Counted from the stretch's first letter, positions 1 to 9,995 are shown. The stretch: DNA of 37,687 bases from an uncultured Erysipelotrichaceae bacterium (GCA_947649125.1 CANSQL010000024.1:1-37687); one strand, 5' to 3'. The notes: generated by a model from the sequence alone, not told the origin. Program-made: numbers and translations.

Positions 1-218
1 ACACCAAAGTTTAAAGGTATGGCACACCCACACACGAATTTAAAGCGCCGGAATTCTTGTAATTTCTGTTTTTTTATTCTTAACTCTGCTGAGTTACAAA
101 GTGATTGTGCTGATACAATTTTACTTACAATTTATTACTTTATATCGATTTGCTGAAAAAGAATAAAAAAAAATCAAAATTTTTTGGGGAAACGCATTTT
201 CCTGTGTACATATATAAC
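1..218. other. Left edge, no convincing gene
   Basis: Frame 1 is open from the window edge to a TGA at 151-153, but its translation (Cys-, Ile- and Phe-rich) resembles no family I know and the DNA looks non-coding. It could be the tail of a gene that starts outside the window. The rest is AT-rich, with a small GGAAA/TTTCC hairpin near 186-203. I see no promoter for dprA that I would defend. Confidence 0.2.
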
Positions 219-232
219 AGGAGGAATTCACT

Positions 233-964
233 ATGCGAAATAAAATTTTGTATTATGCTTTGAAATATAAAGGAGAATGGCAGCAGATAACCAATGCGAT
301 TGCGAATCAAGAGCGTGCAGAGGAAATCGATTATCCGTATCCTTATGTAACGATATTGGATAAAGCGTATCCGCCCGCCTTGCGAGCACTGCGCTATGCA
401 CCGTGGGTAATCTTTTATGAAGGCGATTATTCCTTGTTGGAACAAAAAGCAATATCCATAGTCGGAGCGCGCGAATGTAATGCTTACGGTAAAAAAATGG
501 CAATTCATGTTTGTCGGCTTTTGAAGCAGCACGCGGTCATTGTTTCCGGCTTGGCGAAGGGAGTCGATGCGATCGTTCATCAGGAGGCATTGGATGCGCA
601 TACGATCGGTGTGGTCGGCTGCGGAGTCAACATAAGCTATCCGAAAGAAAACAGTCTGTTGTATGAAGAAATGCGAAAGCATCATTTGATTCTCAGCGAA
701 TATCCGCATGACAGTCGTCCGATGGCCTATCATTTCCCATGGCGAAATCGTTTGATTGCCGCACTCGGTTCATCGCTTGTGGTCATTCAGGCAAAAAAAA
801 GAAGCGGTACTTTATTAACGGTAAATGAAGCGTTGGAATTGGGGAAGTCAATTTACTGTATACCGCATAATTTCAGCGATTATTACGGCTTGGGAAGTAA
901 TTTATTACTCTCTCAGGGCGCAAATATTTTAATCGATGATGATGATATTTCGGCAATCTTATGA
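233..964 (+). CDS. dprA: DNA-processing protein DprA (Smf)
   Basis: DprA binds incoming single-stranded DNA in the cytoplasm and loads RecA during natural transformation. The 243-residue product carries the Rossmann-type DprA core: SIVGAREC and VSGLAKGVDAIVHQEAL for the nucleotide-fold strands, then VVGCGVNISYP, then LSEYPHDSRPMAYHFPWRNR and the AKKRSGTL segment. It is shorter than most DprA proteins (about 280-370 residues): the N-terminal SAM-like domain is reduced and there is no C-terminal winged helix, so it is a minimal version. The ATG at 233 follows AGGAGG (219-224) with 8-nt spacing. It sits upstream of topA, as in many Bacillota. Competence function is inferred from family only; no other competence gene is in view. 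Confidence 0.93.
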   Translation: MRNKILYYALKYKGEWQQITNAIANQERAEEIDYPYPYVTILDKAYPPALRALRYAPWVIFYEGDYSLLEQKAISIVGARECNAYGKKMAIHVCRLLKQHAVIVSGLAKGVDAIVHQEALDAHTIGVVGCGVNISYPKENSLLYEEMRKHHLILSEYPHDSRPMAYHFPWRNRLIAALGSSLVVIQAKKRSGTLLTVNEALELGKSIYCIPHNFSDYYGLGSNLLLSQGANILIDDDDISAIL

Positions 965-1033
965 AAAAATCATTTGACAAATTTACGATTTACGGAAATA
1001 ATATGATACGTATTGTTAGCTAGGAGGATGTTG

Positions 1034-3244
1034 ATGAAGAATTTAGTAATCGTGGAGTCACCGTCAAAATCAAAAACAATTGAGAAATATTTAGGTGATG
1101 ATTTTCAGGTTGTTTCAAGCAAAGGTCATATTCGCGATCTTGCGACAACCGGCAAGGGCGGTCTTGGTATCGATATTGAAAATAACTTCACGCCGACATA
1201 TAAAGTAAGCAGCGATAAACGCGCTGTCGTTAAGGAATTAAAAGCACTGGCAAAGAAAAGCGACCATGTGTATCTGGCAAGCGATCCCGATCGTGAGGGT
1301 GAAGCCATCGCATGGCATTTGGCACAGGTGCTTGAATTGAATATGGAAAATGATAATCGCATCATTTTTAATGAGATTACGAAAAAGGCCGTATTAGAGG
1401 CATTTCAGCATCCGCGAACGATCGATCAGGACCTTGTGAAAAGTCAGGAAGCACGTCGTATGCTGGATCGTATCATCGGCTTTAAGCTTTCCAAGCTGTT
1501 ACAAAGCAAGATCAAATCAAAATCTGCGGGTCGTGTTCAATCGGTAGCCTTGCGCTTGATCGTTGAGCGTGAAAATGAAATCCGCCGTTTTAAGAGTGAG
1601 GAATATTGGACGCTTCATGCGAATGTGAAGAAGGACAATAAGGCCTTCAGTGCACAGCTGATTAAAATCGACGGCAAGAAGGCAAAGCTGAAGACTCAGG
1701 AAGAAACCGATGCGATCATTGCGCGTTTGAATGAATTTCATGTAGCCTCAATTGAAAAAAAGGTACGTAAAAAAGAGGCAAAGATGCCGTTTATTACCTC
1801 AACGCTCCAACAGGAAGCAAGCACGAAGCTTGGCTACGGGGCGAAAAAGACAATGCAGATTGCGCAAAAGCTCTATGAGGGTATTGCGTTAGGGGGACAT
1901 ACCGAAGGTCTGATTTCCTATATGCGTACCGACAGTACCCGTTTATCACAGGTGTTTGTGAATGATGCCTTTGCCTATATCGAAAGTGAATTCGGTAAGG
2001 AATATAAAGGCAAAGCCCGGCAGAAAAATGATGAGCATGCACAAGATGCCCATGAAGCGATTCGTCCGACAAATATTCATAATACACCGGAAAAGGTGAA
2101 GCAGTATTTAACGAACGAACAATATCGTTTATATAAGCTGATTTATGCACGAGCAGTTGCATCCTTAATGGCAGCAAGCAAAAGCAATGTCGTAAATGCC
2201 ATTATTCGCAGTGATAATTGCGATTTCAGCGCCAACGGCAGTATGCTTGCGTTTGACGGTTATTTAAAGATGTACGGCGATTATGAAAGTACGAAAGATG
2301 AAATGCTGCCTGAACTGATTGAAAATGAATCGTTGAAGCAGGTTGAACTTGAAGGCAAGCAGCATTTTACGGAACCGCCGTTAAGATACAGTGAGGCTCG
2401 TTTGATCAAGGAATTAGAGGAAAAGGGAATCGGACGTCCTTCAACCTATGCGATTATTATCGATACACTGCAGGCACGCGGCTATGTATCGTTAGAACGA
2501 CAAAGTGAAGGAAGTAAAACCAAGGTGTTTGTTCCGAGTGAACAGGGAGAACTGACAGATGAAAAGCTGCAGGAATTTTTCAGCAGTATTATCAATGTCA
2601 CGTATACTGCCGATATGGAAGGACACTTGGATGAAATTGCGGCAGGAGACCGTAATAATATCGAGGAGGTTCGCACCTTCTATGAAAAGTTTGAACCGTT
2701 GCTTGATGAAGCATATGAAAAGATGGAAAAGAAGGAATTGGAGCGAACAGGTGAGGCTTGTCCCGATTGCGGTGCCGAGCTCGTTTATCGAAACGGTCGC
2801 TTCGGTCGCTTTATTTCCTGTATCAATTTTCCAAGCTGTCGTTTTACGAAAAGCGAGGAAGAGGAAGCGAATGCAAGTGATGAGGTTTGTCCGAAATGCG
2901 GCGGTAAGATGGTCAGCAAGAAGGGACGCTACGGTGCATTTTTGGCCTGCAGCAATTATCCCGATTGTAAATACATCAAAAGCACGAAGCAAAAGGAAGA
3001 GCCGAAGCCTACCGGTGAGTTGTGTCCGGATTGCGGTCATGAACTGGTAGAGCGTAAATCACGCTTCGGAACGACCTTTGTCGGCTGTTCCAATTATCCG
3101 AAGTGCCGCTATATCAAGAAAACGCCGAAGGCAGCAAAAGCTGATGAAGCGGATAGCGAACAGGAAAAGAAAAAGGCAGCACCGAAGAAAAAAACAACAC
3201 GCAAGGTAGTGAAAAAAGCTGCCGACAGTGAGGATAACGCTTAA
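1034..3244 (+). CDS. topA: DNA topoisomerase I (type IA)
   Basis: TopA relaxes negatively supercoiled DNA through a transient 5'-phosphotyrosine link. The Toprim start ([17 protein letters not shown]), the [14 protein letters not shown] acidic motif and the active-site Tyr (about residue 296, in [10 protein letters not shown]) are all present. The C-terminus has three Cys4 zinc ribbons of the CPDCG...CxNxPxC type (roughly residues 575-700), then a Lys/Ala-rich basic tail. The reading frame is open from TTG 1013, but AGGAGG at 1022-1027 points to ATG 1034, giving 736 residues beginning [12 protein letters not shown], as in homologues. The stop TAA shares one base with the trmFO start (TAATG), so the two are probably coupled in translation. 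Confidence 0.97.
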   Translation: MKNLVIVESPSKSKTIEKYLGDDFQVVSSKGHIRDLATTGKGGLGIDIENNFTPTYKVSSDKRAVVKELKALAKKSDHVYLASDPDREGEAIAWHLAQVLELNMENDNRIIFNEITKKAVLEAFQHPRTIDQDLVKSQEARRMLDRIIGFKLSKLLQSKIKSKSAGRVQSVALRLIVERENEIRRFKSEEYWTLHANVKKDNKAFSAQLIKIDGKKAKLKTQEETDAIIARLNEFHVASIEKKVRKKEAKMPFITSTLQQEASTKLGYGAKKTMQIAQKLYEGIALGGHTEGLISYMRTDSTRLSQVFVNDAFAYIESEFGKEYKGKARQKNDEHAQDAHEAIRPTNIHNTPEKVKQYLTNEQYRLYKLIYARAVASLMAASKSNVVNAIIRSDNCDFSANGSMLAFDGYLKMYGDYESTKDEMLPELIENESLKQVELEGKQHFTEPPLRYSEARLIKELEEKGIGRPSTYAIIIDTLQARGYVSLERQSEGSKTKVFVPSEQGELTDEKLQEFFSSIINVTYTADMEGHLDEIAAGDRNNIEEVRTFYEKFEPLLDEAYEKMEKKELERTGEACPDCGAELVYRNGRFGRFISCINFPSCRFTKSEEEEANASDEVCPKCGGKMVSKKGRYGAFLACSNYPDCKYIKSTKQKEEPKPTGELCPDCGHELVERKSRFGTTFVGCSNYPKCRYIKKTPKAAKADEADSEQEKKKAAPKKKTTRKVVKKAADSEDNA

Positions 3245-4542
3245 TGCAGCCGGTTACGATTGTCGGAGCGGGACTTGCGGGAAGTGAAGCTGCTTGGCAG
3301 TTAGTGAAACGCGGTATTCCGGTCAGACTGTATGAGATGCGTCCGCAGAAATCATCACCGGCCCATCACAGTGCAAATTTTGCCGAGCTTGTCTGCAGCA
3401 ACTCCCTTCGTTCGGATTCCATGCTGAATGCAGTCGGTGTGCTGAAGGAAGAAATGCGGCTGATGGATTCCTTGATCATGCGCTGTGCCGATGAACATCG
3501 TGTGCCGGCAGGCAGTGCATTGGCAGTCGATCGTCATAAATTTGCGGAAGCTGTAACAAGTACACTTGTGAATCATCCGTTGGTTGAGGTGATTCATGAG
3601 GAAGTGTGCGAAATACCGAACACACCGGTTATCATTGCCGGAGGTCCGCTGATTTCTGATTCCTTAAGCAAGGCGATTGCGGATCTGGTTCAAAGCGATT
3701 ATTTCTATTTTTATGATGCTGCGGCCCCTATCGTGGAAAAGGATTCAATCGATTTCTCCAAGGCTTATGTAAAAAGCCGCTATGATAAGGGAGAAGCAGC
3801 CTATATCAACTGTCCGATGGATCGTCAGCAGTTTGAAGCATTTTATCAGGAGTTGATTCAGGCAGAAACCGTTTCACTTCATGAGTTTGAAAAGGAAATT
3901 TATTTTGAAGGCTGTATGCCGTTTGAGGAAATGGCAAAGCGCGGTCCCAAGACTTTGTTGTTCGGGCCGATGAAGCCGGTCGGTTTGGAAAAGCCGGACG
4001 GAACGCGCCCGTATGCAGTCGTGCAGCTGAGACGTGATAATGCGGCAGATACGCTGTACAACATTGTCGGCTTTCAAACCCATTTGACATGGGGGGAACA
4101 AAAACGCATTCTCGCCATGATTCCGGGACTTGAAAATGCGGTGATTACCCGATACGGCGTTATGCATCGCAATTCCTATTTGTGTTCGCCCAAGCTGCTT
4201 CGTACAACCTATCAACTGAATACGCGCGATGACCTGTTTTTTGCCGGACAGATGTGCGGTGTTGAGGGCTATGTGGAAAGCGCCGGCAGCGGGCTGATTG
4301 CCGGTATGAATATGGCACGTCTTGTGCAAGGGAAACAGCCGCTGGAAATGCCGCCCACCTGTATGATCGGAGCGATGGCTCATTATATCACACATGCGGA
4401 TAAGAGCTATTTTCAGCCGATGAATGCGAACTTCGGCATTATGAAGCTGATCGAAGTGGTAAAGAAAAAGGATCGCAAGGAAGCGATGGGCAAACAGGCC
4501 TTACAGGTGATTTCCGATATGCTTGAGGAAATCAATTCATGA
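3244..4542 (+). CDS. trmFO: Methylenetetrahydrofolate-tRNA-(uracil-5-)-methyltransferase TrmFO
   Basis: TrmFO makes ribothymidine at position 54 of tRNA, using methylene-tetrahydrofolate and FAD/NAD(P)H. The N-terminus has the FAD-binding dinucleotide fold ([14 protein letters not shown], then YEMRP) and the family signature CSNSLRSD near residue 55. The second FAD contact, [22 protein letters not shown], lies near residue 340 and is written here as CGVEGYVE plus SAGSGLIAG. The length of 432 residues is typical. It overlaps topA by 1 nt and xerC by 4 nt (ATGA). The topA-trmFO-xerC order is classic for Bacillota and supports the call. Confidence 0.96.
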   Translation: MQPVTIVGAGLAGSEAAWQLVKRGIPVRLYEMRPQKSSPAHHSANFAELVCSNSLRSDSMLNAVGVLKEEMRLMDSLIMRCADEHRVPAGSALAVDRHKFAEAVTSTLVNHPLVEVIHEEVCEIPNTPVIIAGGPLISDSLSKAIADLVQSDYFYFYDAAAPIVEKDSIDFSKAYVKSRYDKGEAAYINCPMDRQQFEAFYQELIQAETVSLHEFEKEIYFEGCMPFEEMAKRGPKTLLFGPMKPVGLEKPDGTRPYAVVQLRRDNAADTLYNIVGFQTHLTWGEQKRILAMIPGLENAVITRYGVMHRNSYLCSPKLLRTTYQLNTRDDLFFAGQMCGVEGYVESAGSGLIAGMNMARLVQGKQPLEMPPTCMIGAMAHYITHADKSYFQPMNANFGIMKLIEVVKKKDRKEAMGKQALQVISDMLEEINS

Positions 4543-5462
4543 AGGAATGGAAGCAGCGCTTTCTTGACTATATCAACCAGTTAAATACCGGATCTAAGCA
4601 TACGCTTGAGGCTTATGAGCGTGATATCGATGACTTTATTGCGTTTTTAAACGAGGAAGGAATCACCTCTTTTGAGCATACCGATCGTATCGTGGTGATG
4701 AATTATATTGCCTCATTACGCCAAAGGGACGGAGTGAGCGGAGCGATGAAAAATACAAGCATTGCCCGCAAGCTTTCCTCGCTTCGCTCTTTTTATCGCT
4801 ATCTCAATGAGTTTATCGGTATTCAGGAGAATCCGTTCTTGTATGTCAAGGGACCGAAAATCAGTCGTCGGATTCCTGAATTTCTCTTTTATGATGAAAT
4901 GGAGCTTTTTCTGAGCAGCTTTAACATAGAGAAGGATGTTGATTTACGCAATCGTGCGCTGTTTGAAATGATGTATGCCTGCGGTCTGCGTGTCAGTGAA
5001 ATCGTTACGTTGCGCCTTGAGGATATTGATTTTATCGATCAGGTCGTGCATATTACCGGAAAAGGGGACAAGCAGCGTATCGTACCGTTTTATGATATGG
5101 CGAAAGAGATATTACAGCGCTATATCAAAGAGGTCAGAGAGAAATGGATTCAAAAGGAAAGGCATTCGATTGTGTTTATCAATCAGCGCGGTAAAGGATT
5201 AACGACACGCGGTGTTCAGTATTTGATGCAGAAGCAGGCTGATGCACTGAATATGTCAATACATATTCATCCGCATATGTTTCGTCATTCCTTTGCGACA
5301 CACTTATTGGATAACGGTGCTGATCTTCGTCTTGTACAGGAGCTGTTGGGACATTCTTCATTGTCTACGACGCAGATTTATGTTCATGTTTCGCAGGAGC
5401 GCTTAAAGAATGTCTATATTCATGCGCATCCAAGAGCGAAGCAGCCTTCTTCAAAAGAATAA
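4539..5462 (+). CDS. xerC: Tyrosine recombinase XerC
   Basis: XerC-type recombinases resolve chromosome dimers at dif during cell division. The 307-residue protein has the N-terminal SAM-like core-binding domain and a C-terminal catalytic domain with the full active-site set: Arg151 (CGLRVSE), Lys175 (GKGDKQR), His246 and Arg249 (HPHMFRH), His272 (LLGHSS) and Tyr281 (TTQIYVHVS). It starts inside the trmFO stop (ATGA) and ends the topA operon at a terminator. The position after trmFO is that of xerC/codV in other Bacillota. The hslVU-codY genes that often follow are absent here. Confidence 0.94.
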   Translation: MKEWKQRFLDYINQLNTGSKHTLEAYERDIDDFIAFLNEEGITSFEHTDRIVVMNYIASLRQRDGVSGAMKNTSIARKLSSLRSFYRYLNEFIGIQENPFLYVKGPKISRRIPEFLFYDEMELFLSSFNIEKDVDLRNRALFEMMYACGLRVSEIVTLRLEDIDFIDQVVHITGKGDKQRIVPFYDMAKEILQRYIKEVREKWIQKERHSIVFINQRGKGLTTRGVQYLMQKQADALNMSIHIHPHMFRHSFATHLLDNGADLRLVQELLGHSSLSTTQIYVHVSQERLKNVYIHAHPRAKQPSSKE

Positions 5463-5472
5463 TAATTCAAAC

Positions 5473-5510
5473 AATACGCTTATCAGCCGCGGCCATAAGC
5501 GTATTTATTT
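5473..5510 (+). terminator. Intrinsic terminator after xerC
   Basis: A perfect 11-bp inverted repeat (AATACGCTTAT at 5473-5483, ATAAGCGTATT at 5495-5505) with an 11-nt loop is followed by a T-rich tail. It closes the dprA/topA-xerC unit. I see nothing coding between here and the rpsB promoter (5511-5692). Confidence 0.8.
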
Positions 5511-5692
5511 TAGAATGCCGACTGACAGAGCTTTATTGCCTGTGGCAGCGAGAAGCGATTCAAGAAACGAAAAATGATTGTAAAGTAAGACTCTCAGTAA
5601 CGGATAGGCAATCAATAACGAGGCAGATGAAGTATGGAAACCGCAGAAAACAGGGAATAATAACCGGGTGCGATGAAATGGTAAAAAAAGGC

Positions 5693-5721
5693 TTTTCATA
5701 CTGCAGAATCTGTGCTATACT
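5693..5721 (+). promoter_or_regulatory. Promoter for rpsB-tsf
   Basis: An extended -10 (TGC TATACT, hexamer 5716-5721) lies 17 nt after a weak -35 (TTTTCA, 5693-5698). Transcription would start near 5728 and leave a leader of about 130 nt before rpsB. Confidence 0.6.
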
Positions 5722-5727
5722 ATATGG

Positions 5728-5856
5728 CAGTGCGAACGAATCGCACAATACACACATCATGGATACGACAGTCCGTGCCTTTTGCCGAAGTCGGCTTTTA
5801 CAAGGTTACTGTCGAGAGGAAGTGATGGAGGTATAACGGAAAGTGAGGATATTTTT
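5728..5856 (+). promoter_or_regulatory. Structured 5' leader of rpsB (possible S2 autoregulatory RNA)
   Basis: The leader contains a perfect hairpin GTGCGA/TCGCAC (5730-5735 with 5741-5746). It also has a long-range stem GACAGT/ACTGTC (5767-5772 with 5808-5813) that encloses a GCCG-AAGT-CGGC tetraloop hairpin (5784-5795). A GGAGG at 5827-5831 has no start codon behind it; the working ribosome site is GAGGAT at 5845-5850. Ribosomal protein operons often carry such leaders, bound by the encoded protein. Binding by S2 is an inference. Confidence 0.45.
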
Positions 5857-6822
5857 ATGCCAATCGTTTCAATGAGAAAATTATTGGAATCAGGTGTTCA
5901 TTTCGGACATCAAACACGTAGATGGAACCCTAAGATGAAACCAAACATCTATGCGAGCCGCAACGGGGTATACATCATCAACTTGGAGAAAACCCAGGAG
6001 CAGTTGGAAACTGCATACAACGCATTAAAGGCAATTGCGGAAAAGGGGGGCAAGGTTTTATTTGTCGGAACTAAGAAGCAGGCGCAGACTTGTGTTGTAG
6101 AGGAAGCATTACGCAGCGGTTCTTTCTTCGTAAATCAGCGTTGGTTGGGCGGTCTGTTGACAAACTTCAGAACGATCCAGAAACGTGTAAAACGCTTAGT
6201 TGAAATCGAGGAAATGGAAGCAAGCGGTATCTTAGAGGTTTATCCGAAAAAAGAAATTGCACAAATCAAAAAGGAAAAAGCCCGTCTTGAAAACTTCTTA
6301 GGCGGTATCAAGGAAATGAAGAAGCTGCCGAATGCAGTATTTGTGATCGATCCTAAGGAAGAGCACAATGCAGTAGCGGAAGCAAAAAAATTAGGTATCC
6401 CGGTATTCGCTATGGTCGATACTAACTGTGATCCGGAAATGGTTGATTATCCGATCGCTTCTAATGATGATGCGAATCGTTCGGTTAAATTGATCACTAC
6501 TTTAATGGCTGATGCGATCGTTGAAGCCAAGGGCGGTTTATTAAGCGTTGCGCACAACATCGATGAAAATGAAGCCGATGTAACTATGAAGGACGTTATT
6601 CAGAATGTTGAGGAGCAGATTGCCGAAAATGAGCGCCGTCGTCGTCAGAGAATCGAGGAACGCCGCAATCGCCGCAACAGCTTCGATCGTAACCGCAATT
6701 CGCGTCGTGAAGGCGGTAAGCCGTTTGTAAAACGTGAAAGCGCACCGGTGAAAGAAGAAGCAAATACGGAAGCAGCTGCTGAGGTGAAGGCAGAGGCCAA
6801 GGCTGAAGAAGCTGCGAAGTAA
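5857..6822 (+). CDS. rpsB: 30S ribosomal protein S2, with long charged C-terminal tail
   Basis: S2 joins late in small-subunit assembly and is needed to anchor S1 or mRNA. The core matches family features: the start [27 protein letters not shown] (given here as the [17 protein letters not shown] motif), [12 protein letters not shown], and the PNAVFVIDP...[12 protein letters not shown] region. The ATG at 5857 is chosen because GAGGAT precedes it by 6 nt and it gives the conserved N-terminus. An in-frame ATG 25 codons upstream (5782) falls inside the structured leader and is rejected. At 321 residues it is about 60-80 longer than usual. The excess is a low-complexity Arg/Asn-rich then Glu/Ala/Lys-rich tail (about residues 255-321). 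Confidence 0.97.
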   Translation: MPIVSMRKLLESGVHFGHQTRRWNPKMKPNIYASRNGVYIINLEKTQEQLETAYNALKAIAEKGGKVLFVGTKKQAQTCVVEEALRSGSFFVNQRWLGGLLTNFRTIQKRVKRLVEIEEMEASGILEVYPKKEIAQIKKEKARLENFLGGIKEMKKLPNAVFVIDPKEEHNAVAEAKKLGIPVFAMVDTNCDPEMVDYPIASNDDANRSVKLITTLMADAIVEAKGGLLSVAHNIDENEADVTMKDVIQNVEEQIAENERRRRQRIEERRNRRNSFDRNRNSRREGGKPFVKRESAPVKEEANTEAAAEVKAEAKAEEAAK

Positions 6823-6840
6823 GCAATAGGAGGAAATCAT

Positions 6841-7731
6841 ATGGTAACGGCAAAGGACGTAAAGGAATTACGTGAAAGAACCGGTGCAGGCATGATGGAC
6901 TGTAAAAAAGCCCTGACTGAATGTGAAGGTAATATGGATAAAGCAATCGACTGGCTTCGTGAAAAGGGCATCGCTAAGGCTGCCAAGAAGTCTGATCGCA
7001 TTGCGGCTGAGGGATTGAGCCGTGTTGCCGTAGAAGGCAATACCGCAGTCGTTTTTGAGGTAAACTCAGAAACAGACTTCGTCGCAAAGAACGAGCAGTT
7101 CCTTACATTATTAGAGGATATCAAAAAAGCATTGTTCGCAGTGAAGCCGGCAACCTTAGAGGAAGCCTTGGCTGCACCGTGCGGTGCTTCTACCGTCAAT
7201 GATGAATTGACAAACGCAACTGCGAAAATCGGTGAAAAAATCACTCTTCGTCGTTTTGCGGTCGTTGAGAAAAATGATGATGAGGTTTTCGGAAGCTATA
7301 TGCACATGGGCGGTAATATCTCCGCATTGGCTGTATTAAAGGGCAATGCAGATGAGAAAATCGCCAAAGAGATCGCAATGCAGATCGCAAGTATGGCACC
7401 GCAGTACGTAACACGTGATGAGATGCCTGCCGAGGTCGTTGAGCATGAGCGTAAGGTACAAACCGAAATCGTTAAGAACGATGAAAAGCTGGCAAACAAG
7501 CCGGACAAGGTATTGGCAGGTATCATTGAGGGTAAAATCTCTAAGAACCTGAAGGACCTGTGCCTTGTTGAACAGGAATTCTTCTTGAATCCTGATCAGA
7601 AGGTAGGACAATACTTGAAGGAGCATAATGTAACGGTTGCTTCCTTTACTCGTTATTTAGTCGGTGAAGGCATTGAAAAACGCAATGATAATTTTGCGGA
7701 AGAGGTAATGTCTCAGGCATTCGGTAACTAA
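6841..7731 (+). CDS. tsf: Translation elongation factor Ts
   Basis: EF-Ts recycles EF-Tu by releasing GDP. The N-terminal UBA-like domain (VTAKDVKELRERTGAGMMDC, KKAL) and the conserved SETDFVAKNEQF motif are intact. The length of 296 residues is normal. The ATG at 6841 follows AGGAGGAAATC, 18 nt after the rpsB stop. The rpsB-tsf pair is co-transcribed nearly everywhere in bacteria, and a strong terminator follows directly. Confidence 0.97.
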   Translation: MVTAKDVKELRERTGAGMMDCKKALTECEGNMDKAIDWLREKGIAKAAKKSDRIAAEGLSRVAVEGNTAVVFEVNSETDFVAKNEQFLTLLEDIKKALFAVKPATLEEALAAPCGASTVNDELTNATAKIGEKITLRRFAVVEKNDDEVFGSYMHMGGNISALAVLKGNADEKIAKEIAMQIASMAPQYVTRDEMPAEVVEHERKVQTEIVKNDEKLANKPDKVLAGIIEGKISKNLKDLCLVEQEFFLNPDQKVGQYLKEHNVTVASFTRYLVGEGIEKRNDNFAEEVMSQAFGN

Positions 7732-7736
7732 TGTTG

Positions 7737-7765
7737 AAATGGACACCACACAGTGTCCATTTTTT
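7737..7765 (+). terminator. Intrinsic terminator after tsf
   Basis: A 10-bp perfect stem (AAATGGACAC 7737-7746, GTGTCCATTT 7753-7762) with loop CACACA runs into a T-tract. Confidence 0.88.
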
Positions 7766-7848
7766 ACGAAATCACGGCTTGATCAATGCTTCATTTATAA
7801 AAAAGCGAAGGCTGATTGAAAAAAAGCTGATGAAAGTGAAAGTTTCTC

Positions 7849-7877
7849 TTTTATTTATGATAAAATTTCTTTATAAT
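7849..7877 (+). promoter_or_regulatory. Probable promoter for pyrH-frr
   Basis: A perfect -10 (TATAAT, 7872-7877) has only a weak -35 at 17 nt (TTTTAT, 7849-7854). It lies in the 224-nt gap between the tsf terminator and pyrH. Confidence 0.5.
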
Positions 7878-7955
7878 GTATATAGTTATGTTTGAACAGC
7901 CGGATACAGCGTAAAGAATACGGCTGAAGGGCTGAAAAGGTAAGGTGGATAGCGA

Positions 7956-8669
7956 ATGTATAAACGAGTATTATTGAAATTGAGCGGTGAAGCTTTAGCG
8001 GCAAACGGAAATCCGTTTGATCCGGAAATATTAGCGAATCTTGCGAAGGAATTAAAGGAAGTTCATGACTTGGGCGTAGACTTGGCAATCGTTGTAGGCG
8101 GCGGAAACTTTATCCGCGGTAAGATTGCCGAACAGATGGGCGTTGAGCGTGTGCAGGCCGATTATATGGGCATGCTGGCAACGGTCATCAATGCGTTGGC
8201 TGTTCAAAGCGCTTTGGAGCAAGAGGGTGTACCGACACGAGTACAGACGGCGATCGAAATGCAGAAGGTTGCGGAGCCGTTTATCGTTCGTCGCGCCTTG
8301 CGTCACTTGGAAAAGGGACGAATCGTGATTTTCGGTGCAGGTACGGGAAATCCTTATTTCTCAACCGATACGACAGCGGCCTTAAGAGCCAGTGAAATCA
8401 AAGCTGATGTGATATTGATGGCGAAAAACGGTGTGGACGGTGTATATAATGCCGATCCGAAAACCCATCCTGAGGCAACGAAATACGAAAATCTGTCGTA
8501 TATGGATTTGATCAAGGAAGGACTTCAGGTCATGGATACGACTGCGACCAGCATGTGTATGGACAATGAAATCGATTTGGTCGTATTCAATATGAATGAA
8601 AGAGGCAATATCGTAAAGGCAGTCAAGGAAGAAATCACAGGAACAACGATATCAAAGGAAGGTAACTAA
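7956..8669 (+). CDS. pyrH: Uridylate kinase (UMP kinase)
   Basis: PyrH phosphorylates UMP to UDP in pyrimidine nucleotide synthesis. It belongs to the amino-acid-kinase fold and is unrelated to eukaryotic UMP kinases. Visible motifs are [13 protein letters not shown] at the N-terminus, [10 protein letters not shown] (phosphate loop), the [13 protein letters not shown] region and [19 protein letters not shown]. The length of 237 residues is typical. AAGGTGG at 7942-7948 sets the ATG at 7956. frr follows after 1 nt, the usual pyrH-frr pairing. Confidence 0.96.
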   Translation: MYKRVLLKLSGEALAANGNPFDPEILANLAKELKEVHDLGVDLAIVVGGGNFIRGKIAEQMGVERVQADYMGMLATVINALAVQSALEQEGVPTRVQTAIEMQKVAEPFIVRRALRHLEKGRIVIFGAGTGNPYFSTDTTAALRASEIKADVILMAKNGVDGVYNADPKTHPEATKYENLSYMDLIKEGLQVMDTTATSMCMDNEIDLVVFNMNERGNIVKAVKEEITGTTISKEGN

Positions 8670-8670
8670 T

Positions 8671-9213
8671 ATGAGCTATATGGATGTAATGAATGATAAA
8701 ATGAGCAAGGCAGTCGAAGCCTTGGAAAGCAATTTAAAGTCGATTCGTACCGGTCGTGCCAACCCGACGATTTTAGATCGTGTGGAATTGGAGTATTACG
8801 GTTCTATGACCCCGCTGAATCAATTATCCAGTATTTCGGTGGTAGAGGGAAGACAGCTTATGATCAAGCCGTTTGACCGCAATATGCTGAAGGAAATCGA
8901 GCGTGCGATCGCTATGGCTGATTTGGGCCTGGTACCGCAAAATGACGGAAGCGTAATCCGCATCATGATTCCTGCATTGACTGAGGATCGTCGTAAGGAG
9001 CTCAGCAAGGATGCGCATAAAATGGGTGAGGATGCAAAAATTGCGATTCGCAATATTCGTCGTGATGCTGCAAATGCGGCTAAAAAAGATGCTGAATTAA
9101 CTGAGGACCTGAAAAAGCAGGCACAGGATGATATTCAAAAGGCAACGGATCAGTTTACCGCAAAGGTAGATAAGATCGTTGATGAAAAATGCAAGGATAT
9201 CATGTCGGTATAG
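8671..9213 (+). CDS. frr: Ribosome recycling factor
   Basis: RRF works with EF-G to split the post-termination ribosome. The 180-residue product has the conserved SIRTGRANPTILDRV segment, the PLNQLSSISV hinge, the EDRRKELSKDAHKMGEDAKI helix (given as EDRRKEL) and the long C-terminal helices ending in KVDKIVDEKCKDIM. It is a few residues shorter than the common 185. The ribosome site (GGAAGG) lies inside the end of pyrH, so the two are likely coupled. Confidence 0.96.
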   Translation: MSYMDVMNDKMSKAVEALESNLKSIRTGRANPTILDRVELEYYGSMTPLNQLSSISVVEGRQLMIKPFDRNMLKEIERAIAMADLGLVPQNDGSVIRIMIPALTEDRRKELSKDAHKMGEDAKIAIRNIRRDAANAAKKDAELTEDLKKQAQDDIQKATDQFTAKVDKIVDEKCKDIMSV

Positions 9214-9251
9214 ACGGGATTAAGCGAAGCAAATAAAAAAACAGCTTAAAG

Positions 9252-9277
9252 TAACCCACAGTGTGGGTTATCTTTTT
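9252..9277 (+). terminator. Terminator or attenuator between frr and uppS
   Basis: TAACCCA (9252-9258) pairs with TGGGTTA (9264-9270) and is followed by TCTTTTT. The ribosome site of uppS (AGGAGGG, 9278-9284) starts on the very next base. The element may partly stop transcription while letting some read through into uppS, since no separate uppS promoter is visible. Confidence 0.65.
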
Positions 9278-9290
9278 AGGAGGGTAGCGG

Positions 9291-9995
9291 ATGGAACAAA
9301 AAATACCTGCTCATATTGCGATTATAATGGACGGTAACGGACGTTGGGCCAAAAAAAGAGGCCTGCCGCGCACTGCCGGACATAAAAAGGGCGCAGAAAC
9401 CATACGTAAAATTGCGATTGCCTGTAACAACAAGGGTGTCAAGGCACTGAGCGTCTATGCGTTTTCTACGGAAAACTGGAAGCGTCCCGAGGCAGAGGTT
9501 GATTATTTATGCAAACTGCCGCGTTTCTTTTTCAATCGCTATATGGAAGAATTAAAACAAAATAATATCCAGGTACGCTTTTTAGGTGAAATCGAGCGTT
9601 TTCCCAACGATACTCAAAATGTGATTTTAAGTGCAGTGGAACAGACAAGCACGAATACCGGCTTGATTCTTTGTTTGGCAGTCAATTACGGCGGCAGAAG
9701 GGAAATCACACTCGCTGCCCGAGCTTATGCACAGGATGTTTTAGCGCATAAGGCAGATTTGACGATTGATGAGGATGAATTCGGTAAGTATATGATGAGC
9801 GCCGATATGCCGGATGTCGATTTGATGATTCGTACAAGCGGTGAATTGCGGCTGTCTAATTTTATGCTTTGGCAAAATGCATATTCCGAATTCCTGTTTA
9901 CCGATGTCGCATGGCCTGATTTTGATGAAGAACAGCTAGAGCGAGCTATCGATGAATATACGGCAAGAGATCGCCGTTTCGGAGGTTTGAAATGA
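9291..9995 (+). CDS. uppS: Undecaprenyl diphosphate synthase (cis-prenyltransferase)
   Basis: UppS condenses eight isopentenyl diphosphates onto farnesyl diphosphate to make the C55 lipid carrier of cell-wall synthesis. The start (IAIIMDGNGRWAKKRG) holds the catalytic Asp14, the HKKGAETIR region follows, and the C-terminal signature IRTSGELRLSNFMLWQNAYS (about residues 180-200) is intact. The length of 234 residues is slightly short of the usual 245-255. It overlaps cdsA by 4 nt (ATGA). uppS-cdsA-dxr-rseP is a widely conserved run joining isoprenoid, phospholipid and envelope-stress genes. Confidence 0.95.
   Translation: MEQKIPAHIAIIMDGNGRWAKKRGLPRTAGHKKGAETIRKIAIACNNKGVKALSVYAFSTENWKRPEAEVDYLCKLPRFFFNRYMEELKQNNIQVRFLGEIERFPNDTQNVILSAVEQTSTNTGLILCLAVNYGGRREITLAARAYAQDVLAHKADLTIDEDEFGKYMMSADMPDVDLMIRTSGELRLSNFMLWQNAYSEFLFTDVAWPDFDEEQLERAIDEYTARDRRFGGLK

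Noticed and set aside
186-203. Hairpin GGAAA-cgca-TTTCC and cre-like AAACGC before dprA
   Set aside because: The match to cre is poor and the stem is short; probably chance in AT-rich DNA.
5505-5760. Minus-strand open frames between xerC and rpsB
   Set aside because: No ribosome sites and no family resemblance; they overlap the rpsB promoter.
5782-5856. N-terminal extension of 25 residues for rpsB from ATG 5782
   Set aside because: No ribosome site serves it, it covers the structured leader, and S2 proteins begin at MPIVSM.
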